Source: Coriobacteriaceae bacterium
Lineage (GTDB): Bacteria > Actinomycetota > Coriobacteriia > Coriobacteriales > Eggerthellaceae
NCBI GenBank assembly: GCA_015062685.1
Contig: SUUE01000011.1
Coordinates: 25,676-89,675, forward strand
DNA: 64,000 bases
Direction: 5' to 3'
Below the pieces are notes generated by a model that made no database searches, had not been told where the DNA came from, and saw nothing but the letters and a program-made list of their open reading frames with translations. This document shows positions 29,806 to 38,149 of this stretch, one piece after another. A program made the translations under genes and the position numbers. The stretch's first letter is position 1. Each line of letters opens with the position of its first letter.

Positions 29806-30069
29806 TTACGCCTCTTCGACTTCCAGCGGGCGCACGTGGATGCGACGCTTAACGCCCTGGGTGAACTCCAGATGGCCATCGCACTTCGCGAACAGCGTAT
29901 CGTCCTTGCCGCGGCCAACGTTCTCGCCGGGATGGAACTTCGTACCGCGCTGACGCACGATGATGTTGCCAGCCTTCACGTACTCGCCGGCGAACTTCTT
30001 CACGCCAAGTCGCTGTGCGTGAGAGTCGCGACCGTTACGGGATGAACCAAGACCCTTCTTATGTGCCAT
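29806..30069 (-). CDS. rpmA: 50S ribosomal protein L27
   Basis: 87 aa. It begins [16 protein letters not shown], the processed-type N-terminus reaching toward the peptidyl-transferase centre without a cleavable leader. [20 protein letters not shown] is the family core. AAGGAGGGG upstream is strong. It follows rplU by 12 bases. Confidence 0.97.
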   Translation of the reverse strand: MAHKKGLGSSRNGRDSHAQRLGVKKFAGEYVKAGNIIVRQRGTKFHPGENVGRGKDDTLFAKCDGHLEFTQGVKRRIHVRPLEVEEA

Positions 30070-30081
30070 GATTTCCCCTCC

Positions 30082-30438
30082 TTATTCCTCGTCAGCCTTG
30101 ACGGCCTTCTTGGCAGGCTTCGTCCACTTCTCGGAACCGACCGAGAGAATGCGGACGCGCGTAAGCTGCTGGCGATGGCCGCGCAGCTTCTTGTAGCCCT
30201 TGCGCTTCTTGAACTTGAAGACGATCTGCTTCTTGCCCTTGAACTGGGAAAGAACCTTAGCGGTCACCTTCGTGGCTGCAGCCTTCTCCGGATCTGCCTC
30301 GATCTTGTCGCCATCGGCAACAAAGATGACGGGCAGCTCGACCTCGGCACCTTCCTCAACGGGAAGCTTCTCGATCTCGAGCACGTCACCCGGCTTAACC
30401 GTGTACTGCTTGCCACCCGTTTTAACTACTGCGTACAT
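30082..30438 (-). CDS. rplU: 50S ribosomal protein L21
   Basis: 118 aa. Core MYAVVKTGGKQYTVKPGDVL and KKRKGYKKLRGHRQQLTRVRI; a Lys/Ala/Glu tail (about 103-118) extends past the usual end. ATG 30438 is preceded by AAGGAG and matches the family start. Transcribed from the promoter at 30537-30565, leaving a leader of about 90 bases that could carry control of L21/L27 synthesis. Confidence 0.97.
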   Translation of the reverse strand: MYAVVKTGGKQYTVKPGDVLEIEKLPVEEGAEVELPVIFVADGDKIEADPEKAAATKVTAKVLSQFKGKKQIVFKFKKRKGYKKLRGHRQQLTRVRILSVGSEKWTKPAKKAVKADEE

Positions 30439-30536
30439 AAACGTTCTCCTTGCTTCGTGAACATTTTTCCAACACGACGACACGTATGGGTGGGACGTGC
30501 CATCTGCGCGTTTGCGTCATAAAGACGCGAACGATA

Positions 30537-30565
30537 ATGTTATCCGCGATAACGCCCCAAGTCAA
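30537..30565 (-). promoter_or_regulatory. Promoter of rplU-rpmA
   Basis: Minus strand TTGACT (30565-30560), 17-base spacer, TAACAT (30542-30537). A close primary-sigma match, as expected for a ribosomal protein operon. It overlaps the space immediately after the polA stop, so no terminator separates polA from it. Confidence 0.8.
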
Positions 30566-30582
30566 CCGATAAATGTGGGGGT

Positions 30583-33219
30583 TTAATGGGCTTCTGCCCA
30601 GGTAGCACCATACGACACGTCGGCAATGAGAGGAACCTTCAGCGAGGCCACGTTCTCCATCGCGTCCTTCACCATGGCGCTCAGGCGCTCAACCTCGTCC
30701 GCGGGGACCGAGAAGTCCAGCTCGTCGTGCACCTGGATGAGCAAGCGGGCCTCGAAGCCATCCGCCTCCAAACGACGCGCGACCTCGTTCATGGCCATCT
30801 TGATGATGTCCGCCGCGCTGCCCTGCATGGGGTGGTTCATGGCCGTTCGCTCCCCGAAACCGCGCTGCACCGCGTTGCGCGCCTTGAGCTCGGGAATGTA
30901 GCGACGGCGCCCGAACATGGTCTCGGCATAGCCGAGCTCCTGCGCTTGCTCGACGGTGCCGTCCAGGTAGGCGCGCACGCCGGGATACGCCTCGAAGTAG
31001 CGGTCGATCATCTCGCGGGCCTCGCCCATGGGGATCTCCAGGCTCTGCGACAGGCCGAATGCCTGCTGGCCGTAGACAATTCCGAAGTTGACCGCCTTAG
31101 CACGGCTGCGCATCTGAGGCGTGACCTCGTCCACCGGCACGCCGAACACGCGCGCGGCCGTGCTCGCATGGAAATCGGCTCCGGAGTTGAACGCCGCCAC
31201 CAGGTGCTCGTCGCCCGACAGATGCGCGAGCAAGCGCAGCTCAATTTGCGAATAGTCGGCAGACAGGAACACCTGGCCCTCCCGCAACGGGCCGAAGCAC
31301 GTGCGGATCTTGCGCCCGAAGTCGGTGCGCACGGGAATGTTCTGAAGGTTCGGGTCGCTCGACGAGAGGCGCCCCGTTGCAGTGACCGTCTGGTTGAACG
31401 ACGTGTGCACGCGGCCGTCGCCGTAACGGCGGGCAATCTGCGGCAGAGCGTCGATGTAGGTGGACTTGATCTTCGCGAGCTCGCGGTAGTGCAGCACGAC
31501 GGCGGGCAGCTCGAAATCGGCCGCGAGCTTCTTGAGCACCTTCGCGTCGGTGGAGTAGCCGCTCTTGTTCTTCTTGCCATGGGGCATGCCGAGGACCTCG
31601 AACAAAATGTGCCCGAGCTGCTTGGGCGAATCGACGTTGAACTCCTCGCCGGCCAGCTCGTAAATGCGGGCCTTGAGCCCATCGATCTCCGTCTGGGTGG
31701 ACGCGCCGATTTCCGCGAGCTTGCCCGAATCGATGGGCGCGCCGTTGCGCTCCATAATGGCGAGCACTCCCACGAGCGGCGCGTCGATGGAGCCGAGCAC
31801 GCCGGACGCATCGTCTTTTGCGATGCCCTCCTCGAGCACCGGCATGAGGGCGCGAACAGCCTGAGCCTCGACGGCGGCGCGCATGCGGTCGTCGTTCACC
31901 TCGGGCAGCGACAGCCCGCAATGCTCCTGCAGCAACACATCGAGCGGATACTTCCCCGCCGATGAGTTGAGAACGTAGGCCGCGAGCGAGATGTCGAACG
32001 CACCCGCCGCAAGCACTTCCGCATCCGAGACGAGCGCAGGATCGGCCGAATCGACGGGATAGACCTCGTGGAGCACGGCTTTCGCGTCATGTGCCGCGAA
32101 AGCCCCCTCGCGCACGATGCGCGCCAGCACGTCGAGCGCCTCGTCGCCCTCGACGATGCCCGAGCCCCCCTCGACGGCCACGCACAGGACGATGCCCGAG
32201 CCGAAGAGCGACTCCTGCTCCGGACGGGACACGGCAACGGCCAGCCGCTCGCCCTTCCCGAGAGCCGCCTCGATGAGCGCCTCGGCCTCGGAGCCCTCGA
32301 GCGGCTCCTCCACCTCGAAGGCGGCAGACGTCGCGGCAACGCCCTCGCTCCCCACGAGCTTCAGGAGCTTGTCGAGATGCGCATTGAAGCGGATGGCCCC
32401 GAAGGCCTCGGCCACCGCTTGCTCGTCGAACGACGGCCACGCCACCTCGTCGACGTCGAGCTCGAAGTCGAGGTCGGTCACGATGGTCGCGATCTTGCGC
32501 GACAGGAACGCCAGGTCGCGATTGTCGCGTATGTTCTCGAGCTGCTTTCCCTTCAGCTTGTTGAGGTTCTCGTAGACGCCCTCCATGCTGCCGAATTGGG
32601 AGAGCAACTTCTGGGCCGACTTGGGCCCGATGCCCGGCACGCCGGGAATGTTGTCGGAAGAGTCGCCCATGAACCCCAGGTAGTCCGGGAACTGCGCTGG
32701 CGTAATGCCGTACTTCTCCTGCACAGTCTCGGGATCGTAGATGACGACATCGGTGATGCCCTTCTTCGTGGTGACGACGTGCGTCAGGTCGGTGACGAGC
32801 TGGTTGACGTCTTTGTCGCCCGAAACGAGCAGTGTCTCGTAACCGCGCGCCTCGTCGCGGGCCGCCACCGTGCCCAGGATGTCGTCGCCTTCCCAGCCCT
32901 GAACCTTCACAACCGGGATGTTCATCGACTCGAGCAGGCTCTCGATGAGCGGGAACTGGCAGCGCAGCTCCTCGTCCATGGGAGGACGCTGCGCCTTGTA
33001 TTGCTCGAGCGCCTCGATGCGGAACTTGGGCTTGCCCGCATCGAACGCGCACACGATGCCATCGGGCCGCGCGATCTCGATGAACTTGAACAGCATGCTG
33101 CAGAAGCCGAACACGGCATTCGTCGGCGTTCCGTCCGGTGCGTTCATGGTGGGAGGCACCGCATGGTACGCACGGTGCATGAGCGAGTTGCCATCGATAA
33201 CGGCGATCTTCTTAGGCAT
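30583..33219 (-). CDS. polA: DNA polymerase I
   Basis: 878 aa. N-terminal 5' nuclease domain (about 1-290) with IDGNSLMHRAYHA, GDKDVNQLV and GDSSDNIPGVPGIGPK. The middle 3'-5' exonuclease-like region (about 315-480) lacks the DxE metal ligands (the first strand reads LAVAVSRPE), so proof-reading is probably absent, as in many Gram-positives. The polymerase domain has DYSQIELRLLAHLS, RSRAKAVNFGIVYG and IQVHDELDF. ATG 33219 has GAGGAAAGG upstream and starts MPKKIAVIDGN; the longer frame to 33288 is not needed. Confidence 0.96.
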   Translation of the reverse strand: MPKKIAVIDGNSLMHRAYHAVPPTMNAPDGTPTNAVFGFCSMLFKFIEIARPDGIVCAFDAGKPKFRIEALEQYKAQRPPMDEELRCQFPLIESLLESMNIPVVKVQGWEGDDILGTVAARDEARGYETLLVSGDKDVNQLVTDLTHVVTTKKGITDVVIYDPETVQEKYGITPAQFPDYLGFMGDSSDNIPGVPGIGPKSAQKLLSQFGSMEGVYENLNKLKGKQLENIRDNRDLAFLSRKIATIVTDLDFELDVDEVAWPSFDEQAVAEAFGAIRFNAHLDKLLKLVGSEGVAATSAAFEVEEPLEGSEAEALIEAALGKGERLAVAVSRPEQESLFGSGIVLCVAVEGGSGIVEGDEALDVLARIVREGAFAAHDAKAVLHEVYPVDSADPALVSDAEVLAAGAFDISLAAYVLNSSAGKYPLDVLLQEHCGLSLPEVNDDRMRAAVEAQAVRALMPVLEEGIAKDDASGVLGSIDAPLVGVLAIMERNGAPIDSGKLAEIGASTQTEIDGLKARIYELAGEEFNVDSPKQLGHILFEVLGMPHGKKNKSGYSTDAKVLKKLAADFELPAVVLHYRELAKIKSTYIDALPQIARRYGDGRVHTSFNQTVTATGRLSSSDPNLQNIPVRTDFGRKIRTCFGPLREGQVFLSADYSQIELRLLAHLSGDEHLVAAFNSGADFHASTAARVFGVPVDEVTPQMRSRAKAVNFGIVYGQQAFGLSQSLEIPMGEAREMIDRYFEAYPGVRAYLDGTVEQAQELGYAETMFGRRRYIPELKARNAVQRGFGERTAMNHPMQGSAADIIKMAMNEVARRLEADGFEARLLIQVHDELDFSVPADEVERLSAMVKDAMENVASLKVPLIADVSYGATWAEAH

Positions 33220-33289
33220 GAAACATCCTTTCCTCAAAGGAGAGTATAGGCCATCGCAAAGCCCAATCTCATTCCATGACAAACTCACC

Positions 33290-33473
33290 CGACCGCCGCT
33301 GGAGGCACCGATGCCCTTCCGGGCTTTCGCGGGCTGCGAGGAGCGAAGGGCGCAGCGGGAGCGAGGACTGTCTGAGCGAGCGAAGCGAGCGAGTTCCGCA
33401 GCTGCTGCGCCCGTAGCGACGAGCGGGAGCCCGCGAGTGCCCGGAAGGGCCTCGGTGGCTCCAGCGGCGGTCG
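33290..33473. repeat. Long imperfect inverted repeat upstream of polA
   Basis: 184 bases. Outer arms starting CGACCGCCGCTGGAG at 33290 pair with the complementary end at 33473, and pairing runs on with few mismatches through CCCTTCCGGGC and CGCGGGCT. The centre contains GAGCGAGCGAAGCGAGCGAG, itself palindromic. It lies between the response-regulator stop and polA (both minus strand). The remaining bases of 33220-33476 hold no gene. Confidence 0.75.
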
Positions 33474-33476
33474 CCC

Positions 33477-34145
33477 CTACGCGCTCCAGAGGTACCCGAC
33501 GCCGCGGACGGTCTCGAGGCGCTGGGCCAGATCAGGGCCGAGCTTTGCGCGGATGCGGCGCACGTGGACGTCCACGGTGCGCGATCCGCCGTAGTAGTCG
33601 AAGCCCCACACGTGCTGCAACAGCGCATCGCGCGAGAACGTGTGGCCGGGGTGGCGCACCAGGAACGACAGCAGGGCGTACTCCAGGTAGGTAAAGTCGA
33701 CGGGGTCGCCGCCAACCGTCACCTGGTACGTCGCCAAGTTGATGGCCATGTTGTCGACGGTTATCAGGTCGGACCTTCCCTGCGATTCCGAACCGTTGAG
33801 CAAGAGCCTCACGCGCGCCGCGCATTCGGCGCTGCCCGCGCCGTGAACGACGAAGTCGGATGGGACGATCGACGGGAGCCTCATGCTATCGAGGGCGTCC
33901 TCGTCGACGATCGCGAGCATGGGGCAGGAACGGTCGTCTGCCAGCGCCACGACCTCGTCAAGGCTGGCCCGCGCCGAGCCCCTCGCCTCGAAGATGATGA
34001 GGTCGAGGTTGGCCGAAGGCGCCAGCAGCTTCTTTATCTGAACGGTCGAACCCGCGGAGATCTCCACGTCGAACTCGGAGAGCACCTGTTGGAACTTGTA
34101 GGCGTTGTCCAGCGAGTCCGCTATGAAAACGACTTTCTTCTTCAT
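33477..34145 (-). CDS. Atypical OmpR-type response regulator coupled to glnA
   Basis: 222 aa. N-terminal receiver-like domain (1-115) and C-terminal winged helix of the OmpR/PhoB type (about 130-222, DFTYLEYALLSFLVRHPGHT, RTVDVHVRRIRAKL, ETVRGVGYLW). The phospho-acceptor position reads LDLIIFEARG with Glu53 where Asp is expected, and the acidic pocket at the N-terminus is reduced, so normal phosphorylation is unlikely. No histidine kinase is adjacent. Its ATG overlaps the glnA stop (TAATG). Orphan OmpR regulators of this sort (GlnR) control nitrogen genes in actinomycetes; the same role here is inference from position. Confidence 0.85.
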   Translation of the reverse strand: MKKKVVFIADSLDNAYKFQQVLSEFDVEISAGSTVQIKKLLAPSANLDLIIFEARGSARASLDEVVALADDRSCPMLAIVDEDALDSMRLPSIVPSDFVVHGAGSAECAARVRLLLNGSESQGRSDLITVDNMAINLATYQVTVGGDPVDFTYLEYALLSFLVRHPGHTFSRDALLQHVWGFDYYGGSRTVDVHVRRIRAKLGPDLAQRLETVRGVGYLWSA

Positions 34146-35482
34146 TAGAGCACCGCCAAATAGCGTTCGAGCTCCCAAGGGCTCACGTGCTGCAGGTATT
34201 CCATCCACTCGGCGCGCTTCGTCTCCACCAGATAGGAGTGAATGTGCTCGCCGAGCACCTCGCGCATGAGGTCCGACGCGGCAAACAGCTCGACAGCCTC
34301 GCCCAAGTTCGTCGGCAGCATCGCGAGGCCAGAGTCCGATGCGCCCTTCGCCGCGCTCTCGAACAGATTGCGGTCCTCGATGGGATCCTCGGGAGTCAAG
34401 CCCTCCTCGATGCCCGCGAGGCCGGCGGCGAGCATGACGGCAAATGCCAGGTAAGGGTTCGCCGCAGGGTCCGGGCTGCGCAGCTCGATGCGGCAAGCGT
34501 CCGGTCGGTGCGGTCGGTAGCCGGGCACGCGCAGCAGCGTCGAGCGGTTAGTGCGCGCCCACGACACGCATGCAGGCACCTGCCCCATGTCGGTCAGGCG
34601 CTTGTAGGAGTTCACGTACTGGTTGGTGATCAGGCAGAACTCGGGGGCGTACTTGAGGATGCCCGCGATGTAGTGCTTCGCCAGGTCGGAAAGGTTGTAG
34701 CCGAGCGGGTCGTTCGCGTCGTAGAACAGGTTCTCGCCATCGGCGTTCACGAGGCTCTGGTGCACATGCATGCCGCTGCCGGGCGCGTCGAAGAGCGGCT
34801 TGGGCATGAACGAGGCGTACACGCCGTGCTCGATGGCGATCTCCTTCACGACCAGCTTGTAGGTCATGACGGCGTCCGCCATGGACAGGGCGTCGGTATA
34901 GCGCAGGTCGATCTCGTGCTGCGAGGGGCCGTTCTCATGGTGCGAATACTCGATGGGAATACCCATCTTCTCGAGCGCGAGAACGGTGTCGCGACGCAGG
35001 TCGGAAGCGTAATCGAGACTCGTCAGATCGAAGTAGCCGCCCTTGTCGAGCACGGTGGGCGACTCGGCGTCCTTGAAGTAGTAGTACTCGACCTCGGGCC
35101 CGACGTTGAAGTTGTAGCCGGCATCAGCCGCCTTGTCGACCATCCTGCGGAGCACGTGGCGGGGGTCGCCCTCGAACGCAGCCCCATCAGGCGTACGGAT
35201 ATCGCAGAACATGCGCCCTACGGCATTATCGGAAGGGCGCCACGGAAGAACCTGGAACGTCTCGGGGTCCGGGAACGCCAGCATGTCCGATTCCTCGGCG
35301 GGGCTGAAGCCCGCAACGCAACTGCCGTCGAAGCCCATGCCGTCGACGAACGCGTTCTCGATCTCGGAAGGCGATACGGCGAACGACTTCATCGTGCCGA
35401 GCACATCGGTGAACCACAGGCGCACGAAGTGGACGTCGCGGCTCTTAATCGTCTTCAGAACGAAATCGACCTCTGGATTCAT
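34145..35482 (-). CDS. glnA: Glutamine synthetase, type I
   Basis: 445 aa, cytoplasmic dodecamer in this family. ATP-dependent glutamate plus ammonia to glutamine. Motifs: GFDGSCVAGF, GPEVEYYYF with metal-ligand Glu, NGPSQHEIDLRY, GSGMHVHQSL, and NRSTLLRVPGYRPHRPDACRIELRSP-like ATP-binding text. The length and lack of the Tyr adenylylation loop suggest the GSI-alpha group. Translationally coupled to the downstream regulator. Confidence 0.95.
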   Translation of the reverse strand: MNPEVDFVLKTIKSRDVHFVRLWFTDVLGTMKSFAVSPSEIENAFVDGMGFDGSCVAGFSPAEESDMLAFPDPETFQVLPWRPSDNAVGRMFCDIRTPDGAAFEGDPRHVLRRMVDKAADAGYNFNVGPEVEYYYFKDAESPTVLDKGGYFDLTSLDYASDLRRDTVLALEKMGIPIEYSHHENGPSQHEIDLRYTDALSMADAVMTYKLVVKEIAIEHGVYASFMPKPLFDAPGSGMHVHQSLVNADGENLFYDANDPLGYNLSDLAKHYIAGILKYAPEFCLITNQYVNSYKRLTDMGQVPACVSWARTNRSTLLRVPGYRPHRPDACRIELRSPDPAANPYLAFAVMLAAGLAGIEEGLTPEDPIEDRNLFESAAKGASDSGLAMLPTNLGEAVELFAASDLMREVLGEHIHSYLVETKRAEWMEYLQHVSPWELERYLAVL

Positions 35483-35534
35483 CTGGATCCCCTTTAGCTA
35501 TAGCGGCCAAACAAACTAAACATTTGGTATACGA

Positions 35535-35566
35535 CAAAAGTCCGCCCGCTGAGCAGCGGGCGGACT
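35535..35566 (-). terminator. Terminator of the secreted L,D-transpeptidase gene
   Basis: 13-base perfect arms AGTCCGCCCGCTG / CAGCGGGCGGACT (35539-35551, 35554-35566) with TTTT following on the minus strand. It isolates glnA from the upstream gene. The glnA promoter must lie in the roughly 50 bases after it; CTATAGCT is a possible -10. Confidence 0.88.
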
Positions 35567-35597
35567 GACTACATCATTTTTCAAAAACCCTTAGCGG

Positions 35598-38018
35598 CTA
35601 GTTGTAGATCCTGATCTTCGTGCCGGCGGGGATGTTGTCGTAGATCCACTTGGCGTTGTCGATGTCCATGCGCACGCAGCCATGCGTGGAGTAGACGCCG
35701 AGCGGGCCGTCCATGAGCTCGAACGTTCCCTCCCTGTACATGGCGGAATGGAACAGGTAATCGCCCCAGATCTGCGTGTAGTAGTAGCAGGTGTAGCCAC
35801 TGCCGAACGAGTAGCCCTTGATGCCCACCTCGTAGTCGCCGGTGACCGTCGGCATGTCCAAGCGGCCGTTCGAAACCTGCCAGTTCTTGTAGAGCGACCA
35901 ATTGTACTGGCTGCCCTTGAAGATGCACAGCCAATGGTTGGTCAGGTCAACAACGATGGCATAATTCGTGCTGCTCCATAAGCCGCTGATTGCGCGGTGC
36001 GCGCGTGGAATCGCGGGGTTACCCACGAACGACGAAGCCTCGAGCCTCCAGCATTGTGTCGCGGAATTGGAGTTGTCGTGCGAAACGACGTTCGCGCCCT
36101 TACCGCCCGAGCCTTCGGCCGTCATCATTTTGCCGGAACCCTTATTGGTGAAAGAAATACCGCCGGCGCGATTCATCGAAGCGTCCCATTTCTGCGCAGC
36201 CGACCCGTTCGCCTTGAATTGGCGCACATTCGCCCCGTTGACTTTAGAGGCATTGCCAACCTCAACAGCCAATTCACTATTAGCGTTGACAATAGAGTAC
36301 GTGCTGCCGCCCACATTGCGGAATATGTATGCCTGGGCGCCACTTTCGTTGGGGCTAAACACCCGCACATTTGCACCGCTGTCGTAACTACCATCAGCAA
36401 CATCGAGGCCCATGCCCATTGCAGCGTTCCTGACCTTGTACGTTCCATCAGGGATGAGGCCGGTTGACGCAAAGGTCCATTTGACACCACCATTTGCGAC
36501 CACGGCGCTTCCATCAGAAGCGGTCATAACGCCACCCGCCGCATTGGCAATCGTATAGCCCCCATCCCAGGCGGAAAGCCTCCATCGATGGTTGCTAGCG
36601 GCCTCGTCACTCAATTGAACAACACTGCCGCCGCTCGAAGCCAAGAACAACCCTGAATTGACAGACTGCAACGAAATCAACCCGCCGCCCTCATTGCGCA
36701 AATAGTATCTTTCGGGCATATCGTTATTAAATATCGCAATCCGCGTTTGCGAACCTGAACTAGCATTTGAATTTGCAAGATTCTTCTCAACATCACCTGC
36801 GACGGTGACGAAATACGTGCCTTCATCCAAACCGAGAGATGAGCCCTTTTTCACGAGCTTGACCTGGATAGCCTCAATGCGCAGCGAACGCCCACAAGTC
36901 CCAGAAACGCCGCCGTTGAGCGTCCAAGGTTGCCAGCCGAGGTTCTGCACGTGAGCGCGGTAGACGACGTCAAAATGATCGGCCAGACCGCCCGTCAATC
37001 TCAGCTGCACGGCCTCCATGCGCAGGGACTGGCCTGAGGTTCCGCCATACCCTGCCGTGTATCCCATCCAGCCCTTGTTCTGAACGTGGGCGTTGCATTC
37101 AATCGTGCCACCATAGATGCCGGGAGAAACCTGAAGGTTAAGCGCCTCCATGCGCAGAGCGCGGCCGGAAGTGCCAACCGTCTCCCCGTCGGCTGCCCAA
37201 CTGAGCCAACCGTCGTTCTGCACATGGGCCTGAGCGCGCACGCCGATGATTCCATCGGACGGGGCGGTCCTTGACGCTTTCTTCGCAAGTCTGATCTTGA
37301 GCGCCTCGACGCGCAGGCCCTGGCCATGGGTACCCGCAATAGCACCGTTGCTCACCTCGTTCTGCCAACCGATGTTCTGCACATGGGCCTGATAGAAAAC
37401 GTCGTACCACTGCGACGCCTCGTCGGTAAGCATGATGCGAAAAGCCTCGACGCGCAAGGACTTGCCATGCGTGCCGCCGCCAGTGCCCACTTCTTGCCAG
37501 CCGATGTTCTGCACATGGGCCTGCACCTGGACGCCGCCGGAAACGCCGTCGAGCGAGAACTCGACCTCTTCCATCCTTAACGCCCTGCCCTCGGTGCCAA
37601 CGTAAATCGTATTGCCGGAGCTATTCGCCTTTTCCCAGCCTTGCCAGCCGTCGTTCTGCACATGGGCGCGAACGCCCAAAGTCACATTAGGGGCAGCTTC
37701 TTGAGCTGTGAGCTCGGCCTGCGCCTCGAGAGCAGGCGCCCCTTCGCCCTCGGCTTGAGCAGAAACCTGCGGATCGGCAGCCGAGCCGCCCTGGCCGGAA
37801 GTCGCGGTAGACGCAGCTTGATCGACGGCAGGCGCCTGCGCTCCGCTTGTTGCCGGCATCTCGCCCACGGCTTGCGAGGCGAGTTGCTGACCGGCGATGG
37901 CGGGATCGGACTGTCCGTCAACCTGCTCACCAGCGAAGGCGACGGCGGGAGCAACGCAGAGAAAAGAGACAGCCAGCGCGAACAAGGCCGACCAGCTTGC
38001 GAAAGTTCGAGGAATCAT
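35598..38018 (-). CDS. Secreted L,D-transpeptidase with six AHVQNxGW repeats and a ricin-like region
   Basis: 806 aa. Signal peptide (MIPRTFASWSALFALAVSFL, cleavage near AFAGE), an Ala/Gln/Ser-rich spacer, then six repeats of about 45 aa with core AHVQN-GW-GT-G-SLRMEA (about 105-390), resembling ChW wall-associated repeats. A ricin-B-like beta-trefoil region follows (about 400-660). The C-terminal YkuD domain ends with GVYSTHGCVRMD (nucleophile Cys) and IRIYN. It likely sits at the wall and cross-links or anchors envelope material. GGAGG precedes ATG 38018. The divergent gene at 38150 shares the same architecture but ends in a cysteine-peptidase domain. Confidence 0.88.
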   Translation of the reverse strand: MIPRTFASWSALFALAVSFLCVAPAVAFAGEQVDGQSDPAIAGQQLASQAVGEMPATSGAQAPAVDQAASTATSGQGGSAADPQVSAQAEGEGAPALEAQAELTAQEAAPNVTLGVRAHVQNDGWQGWEKANSSGNTIYVGTEGRALRMEEVEFSLDGVSGGVQVQAHVQNIGWQEVGTGGGTHGKSLRVEAFRIMLTDEASQWYDVFYQAHVQNIGWQNEVSNGAIAGTHGQGLRVEALKIRLAKKASRTAPSDGIIGVRAQAHVQNDGWLSWAADGETVGTSGRALRMEALNLQVSPGIYGGTIECNAHVQNKGWMGYTAGYGGTSGQSLRMEAVQLRLTGGLADHFDVVYRAHVQNLGWQPWTLNGGVSGTCGRSLRIEAIQVKLVKKGSSLGLDEGTYFVTVAGDVEKNLANSNASSGSQTRIAIFNNDMPERYYLRNEGGGLISLQSVNSGLFLASSGGSVVQLSDEAASNHRWRLSAWDGGYTIANAAGGVMTASDGSAVVANGGVKWTFASTGLIPDGTYKVRNAAMGMGLDVADGSYDSGANVRVFSPNESGAQAYIFRNVGGSTYSIVNANSELAVEVGNASKVNGANVRQFKANGSAAQKWDASMNRAGGISFTNKGSGKMMTAEGSGGKGANVVSHDNSNSATQCWRLEASSFVGNPAIPRAHRAISGLWSSTNYAIVVDLTNHWLCIFKGSQYNWSLYKNWQVSNGRLDMPTVTGDYEVGIKGYSFGSGYTCYYYTQIWGDYLFHSAMYREGTFELMDGPLGVYSTHGCVRMDIDNAKWIYDNIPAGTKIRIYN

Positions 38019-38149
38019 GGGAACCTCCGAAATCTTAAAATACGTGATAACAGCGTACCACAACAGGCATCGGCAATTCGATGCGGAAAAGCCTTTTGCG
38101 CGCCTCGTTACGCTAGAATCGAGACAACGTTATGCTGGAAGGATTAGTC

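Noticed and set aside
36840..37680. Regular repeats in the secreted transpeptidase gene as a CRISPR array
   Set aside because: The repeats are in-frame protein modules of about 45 residues with variable bases at third positions, and no cas genes are near.
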